Notes: generated by a model from the sequence alone, not told the origin. Numbered from the stretch's first letter, positions 54,504-63,275 are shown. The stretch: DNA of 64,000 nucleotides from Cesiribacter sp. SM1 (GCF_020178975.1 NZ_JAHXBU010000092.1:124001-188000); one strand, 5' to 3'. Numbers and translations are program-made.

Positions 54504-55627
54504 GCCTGTGCACTTAGCTTGATGCTAACAGTTTTCTGCCTGTCATTGATTGGCCTGTCCCGCTCCCTTAAACTTTGTCCGCTTCTGCCTGCAAAAAAGG
54601 CTTTGATTTCACTGATGATGGCCAGGGCAATCTCTTCCGGGTTTTCAGCCCCTATGTCAAGTCCTATTGGGCTGAAGATACGATTGCTTTCACGGTAAGC
54701 CCCCAGCTCCGGAAACTCCTGCTCCATGCGTTCAAATCGCGCGCGCGGCCCCATTAAACCCACATACGGAACGGGCTTATCCAGCAGGAACTTCAGGGCA
54801 TTAGCATCAAATTTGTAGTTGTGCGACATTACCAGGGCAGCTGAAAAGCGGCTGGCACTGAGGGACTGAGCAGCCTGGCAAAAGTCGATGTTCAGCAGGG
54901 CATCGGCCTTGGGGATGCGTGCCGGGGCCAGGTGAGCTACACAGTTATCGTATACGATCACTTTCCACCCCAGTATTTTGGCAAATTCGCTGATGGGCAC
55001 AACATCAAGCCCAGCGCCAAATATATGCAGCTCGAGCCCTGGGTGCAGGTATTCAAAAAAGATATCGGTATATTCATCTCCCTCCTGTTCGAACAGGTAG
55101 TTTGTTGATTTGCCAACTGCTAGTGCCTTGGCAAAGCCATCTGCATAGGCATTCCACTCGGGCTCCAGCGGATCGCTTTCGTAATACAGGTAACGGGTGC
55201 CAAGGGGCAGCCTGTTGCTGTTAAACACAGTGGCCAGTACTCCTTCACGCTCTCTTTGAAAGAACCCTTCGAGTGAAAGCAGTGGATTCTGAGGATCATC
55301 AGGATGTAGGGGCTCCAGCAGTATTTCTATTTTACCATGACAGCCAAGGCCCAGGTAAAGGGCGTGTGCACCTTTTTCTGTTGTATCGTAGGTAAGTAAT
55401 TCCGGGCTGTTGCCCTTCATCAATTGCCGTGCTTTTTTCAGGGCATCACCCTCCAGGCAGCCACCGCTGATGGAGCCCTGCCATTTGCCATCTTCCATGA
55501 TCAGCATACGGGCACCAGGCCTGCGGTAAGCAGAGCCCTCCACTCTTACAACTGTTGCCAGGGCAGCATTTCTGCCCCTTTCCAGGTATTTATTATAGGT
55601 TTCAATGATCTGTTTTGACTCCTTCAT
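54500..55627 (-). CDS. XdhC/CoxF family molybdenum enzyme maturation protein
   Basis: A 375-residue protein with the XdhC N-terminal domain (ALATVVRVEGSAYRRPGARMLIMEDG, GSISGGCLEGDALKKA, LGLGCHGKIEILLEPL). The C-terminal Rossmann part follows (LHIFGAGLDVVPISEFAKILGWKVIVYDN, ALVMSHNYKFDANALKFLL, YVGLMGPRARFERM, PIGLDIGAENPEEIALAIISEI). The family inserts or sulfurates the molybdenum cofactor of xanthine-dehydrogenase-type enzymes. The frame opens at 55654, but ATG 55627 (MKESKQIIETYNKY) fits better. It is coupled to the MocA-like gene by a four-base overlap. Confidence 0.88.
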   Translation of the reverse strand: MKESKQIIETYNKYLERGRNAALATVVRVEGSAYRRPGARMLIMEDGKWQGSISGGCLEGDALKKARQLMKGNSPELLTYDTTEKGAHALYLGLGCHGKIEILLEPLHPDDPQNPLLSLEGFFQREREGVLATVFNSNRLPLGTRYLYYESDPLEPEWNAYADGFAKALAVGKSTNYLFEQEGDEYTDIFFEYLHPGLELHIFGAGLDVVPISEFAKILGWKVIVYDNCVAHLAPARIPKADALLNIDFCQAAQSLSASRFSAALVMSHNYKFDANALKFLLDKPVPYVGLMGPRARFERMEQEFPELGAYRESNRIFSPIGLDIGAENPEEIALAIISEIKAFFAGRSGQSLRERDRPINDRQKTVSIKLSAQA

Positions 55628-55937
55628 GAACTGTACTATGCAAAGCAACTCCAAAGCTTTTATGGATTAATACCTTTACGGAAGCATTAAACCGTTTTAA
55701 AGGTACTAATATCGAATATAAGTATTTTCTGTACTTATATCCTGCCAATCAGGACTGCCGGAGCACATTTCTTTTAGTTTTTAATAACATTAACCTAAGT
55801 TTCTTAGGCTGCTAACTTAACACCATAAATAGAGTCTTTGTATGCTGATTGTCTAAAAAATTACTCTAAGCCATGCTTCAACAGGAGTAAAAAATGAATA
55901 TGGGGCTAGCGAAGCCCTACAGGCAAACATATGATTG
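55628..55937. other. Intergenic region, no gene seen
   Basis: AT-rich leader of the XdhC-type gene. One lone TATCCTG (55738-55744) has no partner repeat or -7 box at the expected positions. Nothing else was found. Confidence 0.35.
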
Positions 55938-57152
55938 TTAACGTTTTCCTTCCAGTATTAAGGCATCCTGTAATGGCACCATCATTAAGTCGCTGTTACC
56001 AAGTAAGCCAGAATTGAATAGCACCCATTTTCCATCCGGACTAATGGAATGGTGCGAATGTGGTTCTTTTGTAAAAGGATCTGTACTGTTGGGCCTGTGG
56101 GCGGCGGTGAGCAGGTCTACTTTACCGTTTTCAACATTCAGGCGGTATAAGTTACCATCGAAGGTATCTCCTACCACCCATTTTTTATCTGCTGTGCCTG
56201 CGCAATGCCAGTAACCACCTCTATCGGCCTGGTCGAGCACTTTTACCTGGTTGGTGCGCAGGTTAAGCATAAAAATGCCAGATGGTTTTGTACCCAGCTT
56301 TGGCAGGTGTGCCATAACGTTGAACAGGATGTGATCTGCATCCATAAATATTTCGTGTGTTACCCACTCATCGGGTGTTTCAACATATACCTCCCGGTTA
56401 TTGCTCCCATCAGCATTCACCATCCACATACGCTGCGGTGCATCGGCACCGGTTTCCCAGCAGTACATAATTTCGCCGGGCACCCAGGGGTTCGTTTGCA
56501 GGTGATTGGCCCAGAAGGGCACTTCAATAACTTTTGTGATCTTACCAGTTTTGAAGTCTACACTGTAGATCACCGATTTATCTTCCCCCTGCCTGCTGGA
56601 AAAATAAGCCTGCTGCTCGTATGCATCGATGGCAAAATTGCCGGCCCCTTCTATGTCGGCAGGTAAGGTGGCCAGTACACGTTCAAATTCCTTTGATTTT
56701 TTAATCTTCTTGTTTTCTGCTGCTGCCGCTAGCAATGCTCCCAGGTTTAGTTCTATCAGCTTATTACCCCTGAAATGATAGGCAAGTGCATTTTTCCGGG
56801 CAAGGCTCAGTGATCTGTCTTCACCATCTGTCAGCTGTATGATGTCGCCGGTTTCTGTGGATACGGCAAAGGCATGCCACTTCCCGTCTTTCCCCCTGTC
56901 GGAATTAAACACAACATACTTTCCATCCGGAGTCCACTGCGGGTGTGTCTGATAGATCTTGGAATCATTGGCGGGTGCAGTGGTAAGTGCTGTAATTGCA
57001 ACACCTGTCTGGCTGTCTTTTATGATCCTCATTTCAGAAGGAAAACGCCTGCCTACCTCCTGTGCTGATGCAGAAACCAGGAGAAAGCTTACCATCAGGC
57101 AGATAAATAGTGCTTTTCTGCTAAGGCTGGGATATGTCAATTTATGTAGCAT
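55938..57152 (-). CDS. ogl: Oligogalacturonate lyase (PL22)
   Basis: Cleaves short (especially unsaturated) oligogalacturonides by beta-elimination to 4-deoxy-5-keto-uronates. A 404-residue seven-bladed propeller with signal peptide (FLLVSASAQ), so periplasmic here. The family start GRRFPSEMRIIKDSQTGVAITALTT is present, then TTHPQWTPDGKYVVFNSDR-like blade repeats. The manganese-coordinating histidines are probably in IYQTHPQW, DEWVTHEIF and EPHSHHSISPDGKWVLF. It lies downstream of susCD pair 2 on the same strand but 550 bases away, beyond a strong hairpin and an ORF remnant, so its transcription may be separate. Confidence 0.9.
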   Translation of the reverse strand: MLHKLTYPSLSRKALFICLMVSFLLVSASAQEVGRRFPSEMRIIKDSQTGVAITALTTAPANDSKIYQTHPQWTPDGKYVVFNSDRGKDGKWHAFAVSTETGDIIQLTDGEDRSLSLARKNALAYHFRGNKLIELNLGALLAAAAENKKIKKSKEFERVLATLPADIEGAGNFAIDAYEQQAYFSSRQGEDKSVIYSVDFKTGKITKVIEVPFWANHLQTNPWVPGEIMYCWETGADAPQRMWMVNADGSNNREVYVETPDEWVTHEIFMDADHILFNVMAHLPKLGTKPSGIFMLNLRTNQVKVLDQADRGGYWHCAGTADKKWVVGDTFDGNLYRLNVENGKVDLLTAAHRPNSTDPFTKEPHSHHSISPDGKWVLFNSGLLGNSDLMMVPLQDALILEGKR

Positions 57153-57318
57153 GGTAATTAATTTATATAGTTAGATGATACTGAAGCAAAAAAACCAAGG
57201 CGCACGAAACATAATAATTCCAGACACAGCACTTTTCACAAAGATTTAGCGCACCTGAAGCCGGTGTGAAAAAGGGCAGTTTCCCTGGATGATGAGGTTT
57301 TACCTTTCAGCCTCCGAT

Positions 57319-57465
57319 TCATAGCCGGTTGCTGCAGTAAACTTTCTGGATTCTGCTACTGTAACAGGATGCTGGTCCAGTATTATCCTGTGCCCGGGCA
57401 TGTGAGGCAACGAATAGAACAGCAGCCAAAAATAATATAGCGGGTATGCTTAAGTTTTTCATCAT
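57319..57465 (-). pseudogene. Remnant of a secreted protein gene: intact signal peptide, then early stop
   Basis: ATG at 57463-57465 opens a 48-codon frame. Residues 2-26 form an excellent signal peptide (MKNLSIPAILFLAAVLFV then ASHARA with cleavage before QDNTG), and the frame ends at TGA 57319. A one-base shift near residue 30 would keep coding for about 25 more residues (DQHPVTVAESRKFTAATGY and on) to a stop near 57300. It looks like the 5' remainder of a decayed exported protein of the locus. A genuine 48-residue secreted peptide is possible. No family is recognised. Confidence 0.45.
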
Positions 57466-57644
57466 TTGCAGCAGGTGGTTTAGTGCATGAATGGGCATAG
57501 TAAGTATAAAGCCATCAGGCAGTTGTTGCGAACGCTGGCAGGCATCATCAGGAATGGTTCTTTTGTTTGCAGCATCAATAGAGCTGGTGCTTCTTAAGGG
57601 CTGAAATGTTCAGGATGCGCTTTGATAAACAGGAAATACAAATT

Positions 57645-57688
57645 GTAGCAATCTTACAGCACATACTTACTTCCTGTAAGATTGCTAC
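57645..57688 (-). terminator. Perfect 15-base hairpin after susD 2
   Basis: GTAGCAATCTTACAG pairs perfectly with CTGTAAGATTGCTAC across a 14-base loop, 15 bases after the susD stop. The T run beyond it is poor (AATTTGTATTTCC), so it may be a weak terminator or a message-stabilising hairpin. Confidence 0.6.
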
Positions 57689-57702
57689 ACCCTGAACTGC
57701 CC

Positions 57703-59280
57703 TTAATAACCAGGATTTTGCACTAGTTTTGGATTTGCATCAATGGCTGCACGCGGTATGGGATAAAGGTTTCTGAATGGCTCTGAAGCTTCCTTGAATT
57801 CCCAGGCATCAGTAAACTTACCAAAGCGAATCAGGTCTCTCCTTCTGGACATTTCAAAGGCCAGTTCCCTGCCCCGTTCTTCAAAAATGTCGTTGAGGGT
57901 TACGGTAATTAAGACAGAGGCATCGCTTCTTTCCCTGATCTCATTTACAATGGGTAGAGCTGCACCAAAATCACCTTTTCTGGCCAGAGCTTCGGCTTTT
58001 ACCAGCAGCACATCTGCATATCGGATAAAGGCAATGTCATTGCTGGCATTACCACCATTTGTATTGGGATCCAGCCCCCACTTTATCCATTTCTCCCCTG
58101 CATTCATGGGCTGATTCCTGATGCCCGTTGCCGGAATGATCACATAGGGCACAGGGCCCTCTTTAGATACACCAGGAATGTACAGCTGGGAGTTATTGTC
58201 GGGAACAACTCTTTCCACCATTACTGTCTCGCCATTACGGGGATCTTTCATTTCACCAGGCAGGAAAAACATTGTTTTTCTGACGTCCCGATCTTCGTAA
58301 ATAGCCACAACAGATGGTCTGGTGGCAAAGCCGTTCTGTGGTGTAAAAGGCAGGCCAAACAAACCACCGCTGATGCCTGGAAGTACCTTCTGAACCAGCG
58401 GATGACCTATTCCACCCGGAATATTTGGCGTGTAGATTCCTCCAAAAATGAATTCAGCATTTCCTTCATTGTCGTGTTTGAAGTTATCGAAATAGTTAGG
58501 CAGCAGGCTATAGGCGCCAGAGTTGATCACCATATCTGCATACTGGATTGCTTCATCCCAATGTGGTGTACCTGTATATACTTCTGCATTCAGGTAAATG
58601 GTGGCAAGTATGGCATAGGCTGCTTCTTTAGTCAGGCGCCCGTAGTATTCTTCACCCACCTCGGTTTCAGAAGGCAAATCATCGGCTGCCGCTTTCAGCT
58701 CTTCTACTACAAAACTAAATACCTCTGCCCTGGTATTTTGCTCCGGCAGGTTGTTGGGATCTACCTTAGGTTCTGTGAAGATGGGTACGTTTCCGTAGAG
58801 GTCCATCAGGTAGAAATAGGCATAGGCCCGCATGGCTTTTAGTTCTGCCTTTGGTCCTTCTATGTTCTCCAGTGCCGAGGCATCCAGTGAGGCGATCAGG
58901 GCATTTGCCTGGCCTACTGTTCTGAAGAAGGTATTCCAGGAGCCCAGCAGGTATGAGTGGCTGGCATCCCACTTGTGCTCCATCAGCTGCTCAAAATCGT
59001 TGTTGGCCCACCAGCCCTGAATTTTTCCATGCACCACCACCTGGTCTGCAGGCAGCTCCAGGATACGGTATTCTACCCCCATGCCGGTAATCTGGGCAAA
59101 ATTGCGGTAAACGCCAGACAGCGATGATAGTACCTGTGCTTCGTTGGCATAGAAGGTTTCCGGGGTATAGATAGAGTATACATCTTCTTCAAGCTCACAA
59201 CCACCTGACACGATCAGTAAAGCTGCAGCGCAGGCTATGGCCTTCTTTTTAATGATATAGCTAAGATTTTTCATTTCCAT
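57703..59280 (-). CDS. SusD/RagB glycan-binding lipoprotein 2
   Basis: A 525-residue SusD-type lipoprotein with lipobox IVSGGC (cysteine about residue 28). SusD features include TPETFYANEAQVLSSLSGVYRNF, LKAMRAYAYFYLMDLYGNVPIFTEP, YYGRLTKEAAYAILATIYLNAEVY, DIAFIRYADVLLVKAEALARKGD, ERGRELAFEMSRRRDLIRFGKF and the terminal NPGY. It is only distantly related to SusD 1 in sequence and length, so the two systems probably bind different oligosaccharides. It starts 32 bases after the susC 2 stop and is cotranscribed with it. Confidence 0.94.
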   Translation of the reverse strand: MEMKNLSYIIKKKAIACAAALLIVSGGCELEEDVYSIYTPETFYANEAQVLSSLSGVYRNFAQITGMGVEYRILELPADQVVVHGKIQGWWANNDFEQLMEHKWDASHSYLLGSWNTFFRTVGQANALIASLDASALENIEGPKAELKAMRAYAYFYLMDLYGNVPIFTEPKVDPNNLPEQNTRAEVFSFVVEELKAAADDLPSETEVGEEYYGRLTKEAAYAILATIYLNAEVYTGTPHWDEAIQYADMVINSGAYSLLPNYFDNFKHDNEGNAEFIFGGIYTPNIPGGIGHPLVQKVLPGISGGLFGLPFTPQNGFATRPSVVAIYEDRDVRKTMFFLPGEMKDPRNGETVMVERVVPDNNSQLYIPGVSKEGPVPYVIIPATGIRNQPMNAGEKWIKWGLDPNTNGGNASNDIAFIRYADVLLVKAEALARKGDFGAALPIVNEIRERSDASVLITVTLNDIFEERGRELAFEMSRRRDLIRFGKFTDAWEFKEASEPFRNLYPIPRAAIDANPKLVQNPGY

Positions 59281-59312
59281 TTCTGATTAAAACATATGAT
59301 CATTGCCCTGAC

Positions 59313-62300
59313 TTAAAAGGAAAAGCTGCCGCCAACCTGGAAGGTGCGAGGCCTTGGATACACCAGGTAATCAATGCCGATTGGTGCAACGCCACCACCA
59401 TTGGTGTTGGTGCGAACTTCAGGATCGAAACCAGTATAACCAGTTACTACCCACAAATTCTGGCCGGTAACGTAGAGTCGCGCCCTTTGTATAAATGGAA
59501 TCTTAGATGTGTTAAAGGTGTAGCCGATGCTCACGTTATCCAGTCGCAGATAACTGGCATCTTCTATCCAGCGGGAGGAAAACTGCGGGGTTTGGGTGGT
59601 GCTCATTTCGGTGTTTTCAATGGCCGAACGCAGCACATTTACACCGGGAGCTGATGAAGGATATGAAAATTCTGCTGCTGTATTATTAAAGACATCAATG
59701 CCCGTCACTCCCCTGAAAGTAAAAGAAGCATCGAAGGAACGCCACCTGAAACTGTTGCTGAAGCCCCAGATAAAATCAGGCTGTGCACTGCCGATTACAA
59801 CAAGGTCTGCACCAGGCTCTCCATCTTCGTCGAGGTACATTTCCATGCCGTCTTCGTTATAGCCTATGAACTGCCTACCCCAGAAAGTACCAATGGGCAG
59901 TCCGGGTTTGATGATTTGTGTGGAGGCTCCATTGGCAACTACACCGGAGAGCGGAGAGGTAAGGATTTCTGCCCGCGTGAACTGATCATTGGACAGCGTA
60001 ACTACTTCGTTTACATTCCTGGAAAAGTTAATATTCGCACTCCAGTTTAAGTCTGCTGTTCTGATAATATCACCATTCAGGGCAACCTCAAAGCCTTTGT
60101 TTTCTACTTCACCCACATTAGCCCACTGGCTTTCCACTACAGATGGTGCAGCGGTAGAAAATTGCAGCAGCAGGTCGGTGGTGTATTTGCGGTAGTAGTC
60201 TAACGAACCTGATAAACGTCCTTCGAAGAAGCCAAAGTCGAGGCCCACGTTCAGCTGACTTGTTTGTTCCCACTGCAGGTTAGGATTGGCAAAGTTTGTG
60301 GGTAACACACTGGGTACGGCAACCCCGCCCAGCACATACACTGCCGACCCGGCAATCGAAAGCTGTTGCCTGTAGAGATCGTTCGGAATCTCCTGGTTAC
60401 CGGTAATACCATAACCGGTTCTTAATTTCAGATCGCTGAAAACCCCTGTTTTAAAGAAGGGTTCATCGGATATTCTCCAGGCAAATGCACCGGAAGGGAA
60501 CAAGCCCCAGCGGTTATTTTCACCAAACCTGCTTGAACCGTCGTTTCTTAGGGTAAAGGTGAATAAGTAACGATCCAGCAGTTTATAATTGATCCTGCCA
60601 AAAAACGAGCTTAACCTGTTGGCTGTTTTAAAAGATGTGTTGCTGAGAATATTACCAGACTGAATCAGATTCCATCTTACCACACTCGATACAAAACTGT
60701 TTGCTTCTGTAAAGGTGTATTCATGCGCAAAACGCTGAAAGGAATAACCTGCCAGCAGGCTTAGGTTGCTGTTATGGGAAATATCCTTATTAAAGTTAAG
60801 GGTAGTTTCCATAAGTGTGCTGTAGTTCCGAAGCTTATTGATGGAAGCCCTGCCACCCTCTGACTCACCGGCAGGATGGAAGGCTGGCACATTTGTGTAC
60901 CTTTCAATGTTTTCATCTGAATAACCCGCGTTTATATTCAGCGTGAGCGGCTCCAGGATGTCGAAAGCAGCGTTTACACTACCCAGGAACATACCGGTGT
61001 TACGTTCATCATCTACCTGCTCCCACGAAACAGGGTTGATGCGCAGCTCACCCAACTGGTAAAAACTGCCATCTTCATTTCTAACTGGTAGTGTGGGTGC
61101 CCATCGCAGGGCATCTTTCAGAATGTTGCCGCCTTCGTTGTTGATGTTGGAAGAGATGGGGGTATTATCTTCCATAATTTTTCCATAGGTCATGTTAAGA
61201 CCTGTTCTTAGCCTGCCATCCAGCGCTTTATGGTTTGCATTGAAACGACCGGTATATTTTTCCAGACCCGATGATAGCAGCACGCCCTCCTGTGATGTAT
61301 AGCCAAAGGAAGCTCTGTAATTACTTGTTAATGAACCACCACCAAAAGATACATTATGATTCTGGCTTAGTGCAGTGCGAAAAACCTCATCCTGCCAGTT
61401 GGTGTCAGCCCCTTCATCGGGGAATGCAAGATCGTTTTGCTGAGCATAGCTCCTGTATTCTTCGGCATTCAAGAAAGGCAGCGTTTTGCGGACTGATGAA
61501 ACACCCACGAAGCCATCATAAGTAACTGCCTCACCCGTTTTTTTACTTTTTGTAGTGATCACAATCACACCATTAGCGCCCCTGGAACCATAGATAGCTG
61601 TGGCGGAGGCATCCTTTAAGATATCGATGGATTCTATATCCGCAGGGTTAAGGGTGTTGAGCGGGTTTGACGGCTGTGAAGAAAAGGGGGAAGAGCCCTG
61701 CATGGAATTAACAAACAGGTTAGAAGAGCCAAACTGCATGGGTACCCCATCGATCACATAAAGCGGATCGTTACCGGCAGAGATGGAGTTAGCCCCCCTG
61801 ATGCGAACAGTAGAAGCAGCACCGGGCTGTCCGCTATCCTGTACAATGTTAACACCCGCTACTTTACCCTGCATCAGCTGCTCCGGGGCCACCGCAATAC
61901 CAGGATTGAAATCTTTTGCACCCACCGAAGCTACAGCACCGGTCACATCTTTTTTCTTTTCAGTGCCATAACCCACTACTACTACCTCGGAGAGTGTTTC
62001 CACATCCGGCTTCAGTGCAACTTCCAGACTGCTGCGGCCGTTCAGGGCAATCGATTGCGCAATGTAGCCTACAAAAGAAAACTCCAGGGTTACATTTCCG
62101 TCGGGGACTATGAGTGAAAAGTTACCATCAAAATCAGTTACTGTTCCCTCAGAACCACCTTTTACCCGAACCGTTACACCAGGAAGCCCCTGTGCATGCT
62201 CATCAACAACTTTTCCTTTTACCGTTACCTCAATATCCTGCGCTGTCGCTGTCAGCGCAGGCGTGTTAGCAGGCTTTACTACTTCTGAAACTAAAAATTT

Positions 62301-62453
62301 TGCATCAGTATTCAGCCTGCCTGTTGCCAGATCTGGCGAGAACAAAGCTGAAGCTGAGGAAGAAGGGCTTGTGGCGTGTAGCTCATAAGACCCAAAGCCT
62401 AAAAGCGGCAAGGCCCATAGAGCACAGGAAGCACAGGGTAAAAATCTTTTCAT
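59313..62453 (-). CDS. SusC/RagA TonB-linked outer-membrane transporter 2
   Basis: A 1046-residue SusC-type transporter. It has a signal peptide, a regulatory-like domain (VKGKVVDEHAQGLPGVTVRVKGGSEGTVTDFDGNF), the TonB box [24 protein letters not shown], and plug segments ([65 protein letters not shown]). The barrel ends with PRPRTFQVGGSFSF. It pairs with SusD 2 and is driven by its own composite promoter 65 bases upstream. Given the downstream oligogalacturonate lyase, galacturonan fragments are a reasonable guess for its cargo. Confidence 0.95.
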   Translation of the reverse strand: MKRFLPCASCALWALPLLGFGSYELHATSPSSSASALFSPDLATGRLNTDAKFLVSEVVKPANTPALTATAQDIEVTVKGKVVDEHAQGLPGVTVRVKGGSEGTVTDFDGNFSLIVPDGNVTLEFSFVGYIAQSIALNGRSSLEVALKPDVETLSEVVVVGYGTEKKKDVTGAVASVGAKDFNPGIAVAPEQLMQGKVAGVNIVQDSGQPGAASTVRIRGANSISAGNDPLYVIDGVPMQFGSSNLFVNSMQGSSPFSSQPSNPLNTLNPADIESIDILKDASATAIYGSRGANGVIVITTKSKKTGEAVTYDGFVGVSSVRKTLPFLNAEEYRSYAQQNDLAFPDEGADTNWQDEVFRTALSQNHNVSFGGGSLTSNYRASFGYTSQEGVLLSSGLEKYTGRFNANHKALDGRLRTGLNMTYGKIMEDNTPISSNINNEGGNILKDALRWAPTLPVRNEDGSFYQLGELRINPVSWEQVDDERNTGMFLGSVNAAFDILEPLTLNINAGYSDENIERYTNVPAFHPAGESEGGRASINKLRNYSTLMETTLNFNKDISHNSNLSLLAGYSFQRFAHEYTFTEANSFVSSVVRWNLIQSGNILSNTSFKTANRLSSFFGRINYKLLDRYLFTFTLRNDGSSRFGENNRWGLFPSGAFAWRISDEPFFKTGVFSDLKLRTGYGITGNQEIPNDLYRQQLSIAGSAVYVLGGVAVPSVLPTNFANPNLQWEQTSQLNVGLDFGFFEGRLSGSLDYYRKYTTDLLLQFSTAAPSVVESQWANVGEVENKGFEVALNGDIIRTADLNWSANINFSRNVNEVVTLSNDQFTRAEILTSPLSGVVANGASTQIIKPGLPIGTFWGRQFIGYNEDGMEMYLDEDGEPGADLVVIGSAQPDFIWGFSNSFRWRSFDASFTFRGVTGIDVFNNTAAEFSYPSSAPGVNVLRSAIENTEMSTTQTPQFSSRWIEDASYLRLDNVSIGYTFNTSKIPFIQRARLYVTGQNLWVVTGYTGFDPEVRTNTNGGGVAPIGIDYLVYPRPRTFQVGGSFSF
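62047..62058 (-). promoter_or_regulatory. Intragenic GCAATCGATTGC palindrome in susC 2
   Basis: Exact 12-base operator match, 395 bases into the gene, in codons for AQSIAL. It is at the same protein position as the copy in susC 1 (44345-44356). Confidence 0.4.
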
Positions 62454-62517
62454 AGGTAAAACAGTTATCCTTTTCTTTAGACGCTAGGTAAATCCCGTTC
62501 CGGATGGGGCTATATGC

Positions 62518-62562
62518 TAAAGGTATAGGACTCTGATTTTAATGCTATCCTGTACTATCCTG
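62518..62562 (-). promoter_or_regulatory. Composite promoter: CAGGAYA direct repeat plus -7 box (susCD pair 2)
   Basis: Minus strand CAGGATA (62556-62562) and CAGGATA (62546-62552), 20 bases, then TACCTTTA (62518-62525). Confidence 0.82.
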
Positions 62563-62586
62563 TATTAGTAAAATATTATTTCGTAC

Positions 62587-62598
62587 GCAATCGTTTGC
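62587..62598 (-). promoter_or_regulatory. Operator-like GCAATCGTTTGC upstream of susCD pair 2 promoter
   Basis: One mismatch from the palindrome. It lies 24 bases upstream of the distal CAGGATA, unlike the other sites, which are at or after the start of transcription. Confidence 0.5.
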
Positions 62599-62843
62599 CG
62601 CTTTATTATCATCTAGTAGTAAGCCGCATTAGCAATTAATATTCCTGAACGATACGATCTTATCAATGAAAGGGGGAAAAGTTGAATATAATTGTAAACC
62701 TGAGGTGAAGATGTATTCATTTTGGGAGCAATTCCTTATATTAGAAGAGAAGGACTAAATTATCTGTAAATTGTATTTAGCTTATATGCAGCAGGATAAT
62801 TATCCTGTTTTAACTGGGATTTATTAACGAGGTAAAAGATACC

Positions 62844-63275
62844 ATGAAGACAAGCTATAAATTTACCAAAGCCGATTGGAAGCCTGGCATTATCTTTACA
62901 TTCATTGGCGTTGTGTGTTTTCATGTTCTAATGAGTTATTTTAGTTATGGAATGGCTATGCTGATTACCATTAGCGTTGGTATTGGCTTTATTATAAGCT
63001 TTCAAATCTTATTTGGGAAATATTTTAACTCTGTTGTGGAGTTTAAGGAAACTTACATAATACAAAAAAAAGGACTTAATAATCAGGTAGTTAAGATATA
63101 TTATTCTGAAATAAGGAAAATTTCCTTTTCCTACAATAGATTTATGATGCTACAGATTGTTGCAGTAGGTAGTAAGATTAAATTCCCGCTTCCCACCAAA
63201 ATTGATAAAGTTGAAGAACTCTTCCAGTGGTTAGCTACAAAGAATCCTGCTATCGAAATGGAAATCAAAAGATAA
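62844..63275 (+). CDS. Small membrane protein, PH-like domain (unknown function)
   Basis: A 143-residue protein with two hydrophobic helices (about residues 15-35 and 37-58). A cytoplasmic beta-rich part follows, with VVEFKETYIIQKKG, VVKIYYSEIRKISFSYNRFMMLQIVAVGSKIKFPL, which resembles bacterial PH-like domains of the YdbT/DUF304 kind. No specific family is recognised. It is divergent from susC 2 and probably outside the pectin island functionally. The ATG 62844 is preceded by a purine-rich GAGGTAAAAG, an unusually good ribosome site for this window. Confidence 0.72.
   Translation: MKTSYKFTKADWKPGIIFTFIGVVCFHVLMSYFSYGMAMLITISVGIGFIISFQILFGKYFNSVVEFKETYIIQKKGLNNQVVKIYYSEIRKISFSYNRFMMLQIVAVGSKIKFPLPTKIDKVEELFQWLATKNPAIEMEIKR

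Noticed and set aside
55738-55744. Lone TATCCTG upstream of the XdhC-type gene
   Set aside because: No second repeat ten bases away and no -7 box at the required 20-base distance, so it is not a member of the composite promoter set.
57374-57390. CAGGATA on the minus strand with a degenerate neighbour (CTGGACC) before the PL22 gene
   Set aside because: It lies inside the signal-peptide remnant, the second copy matches poorly and no -7 box stands at the right distance.
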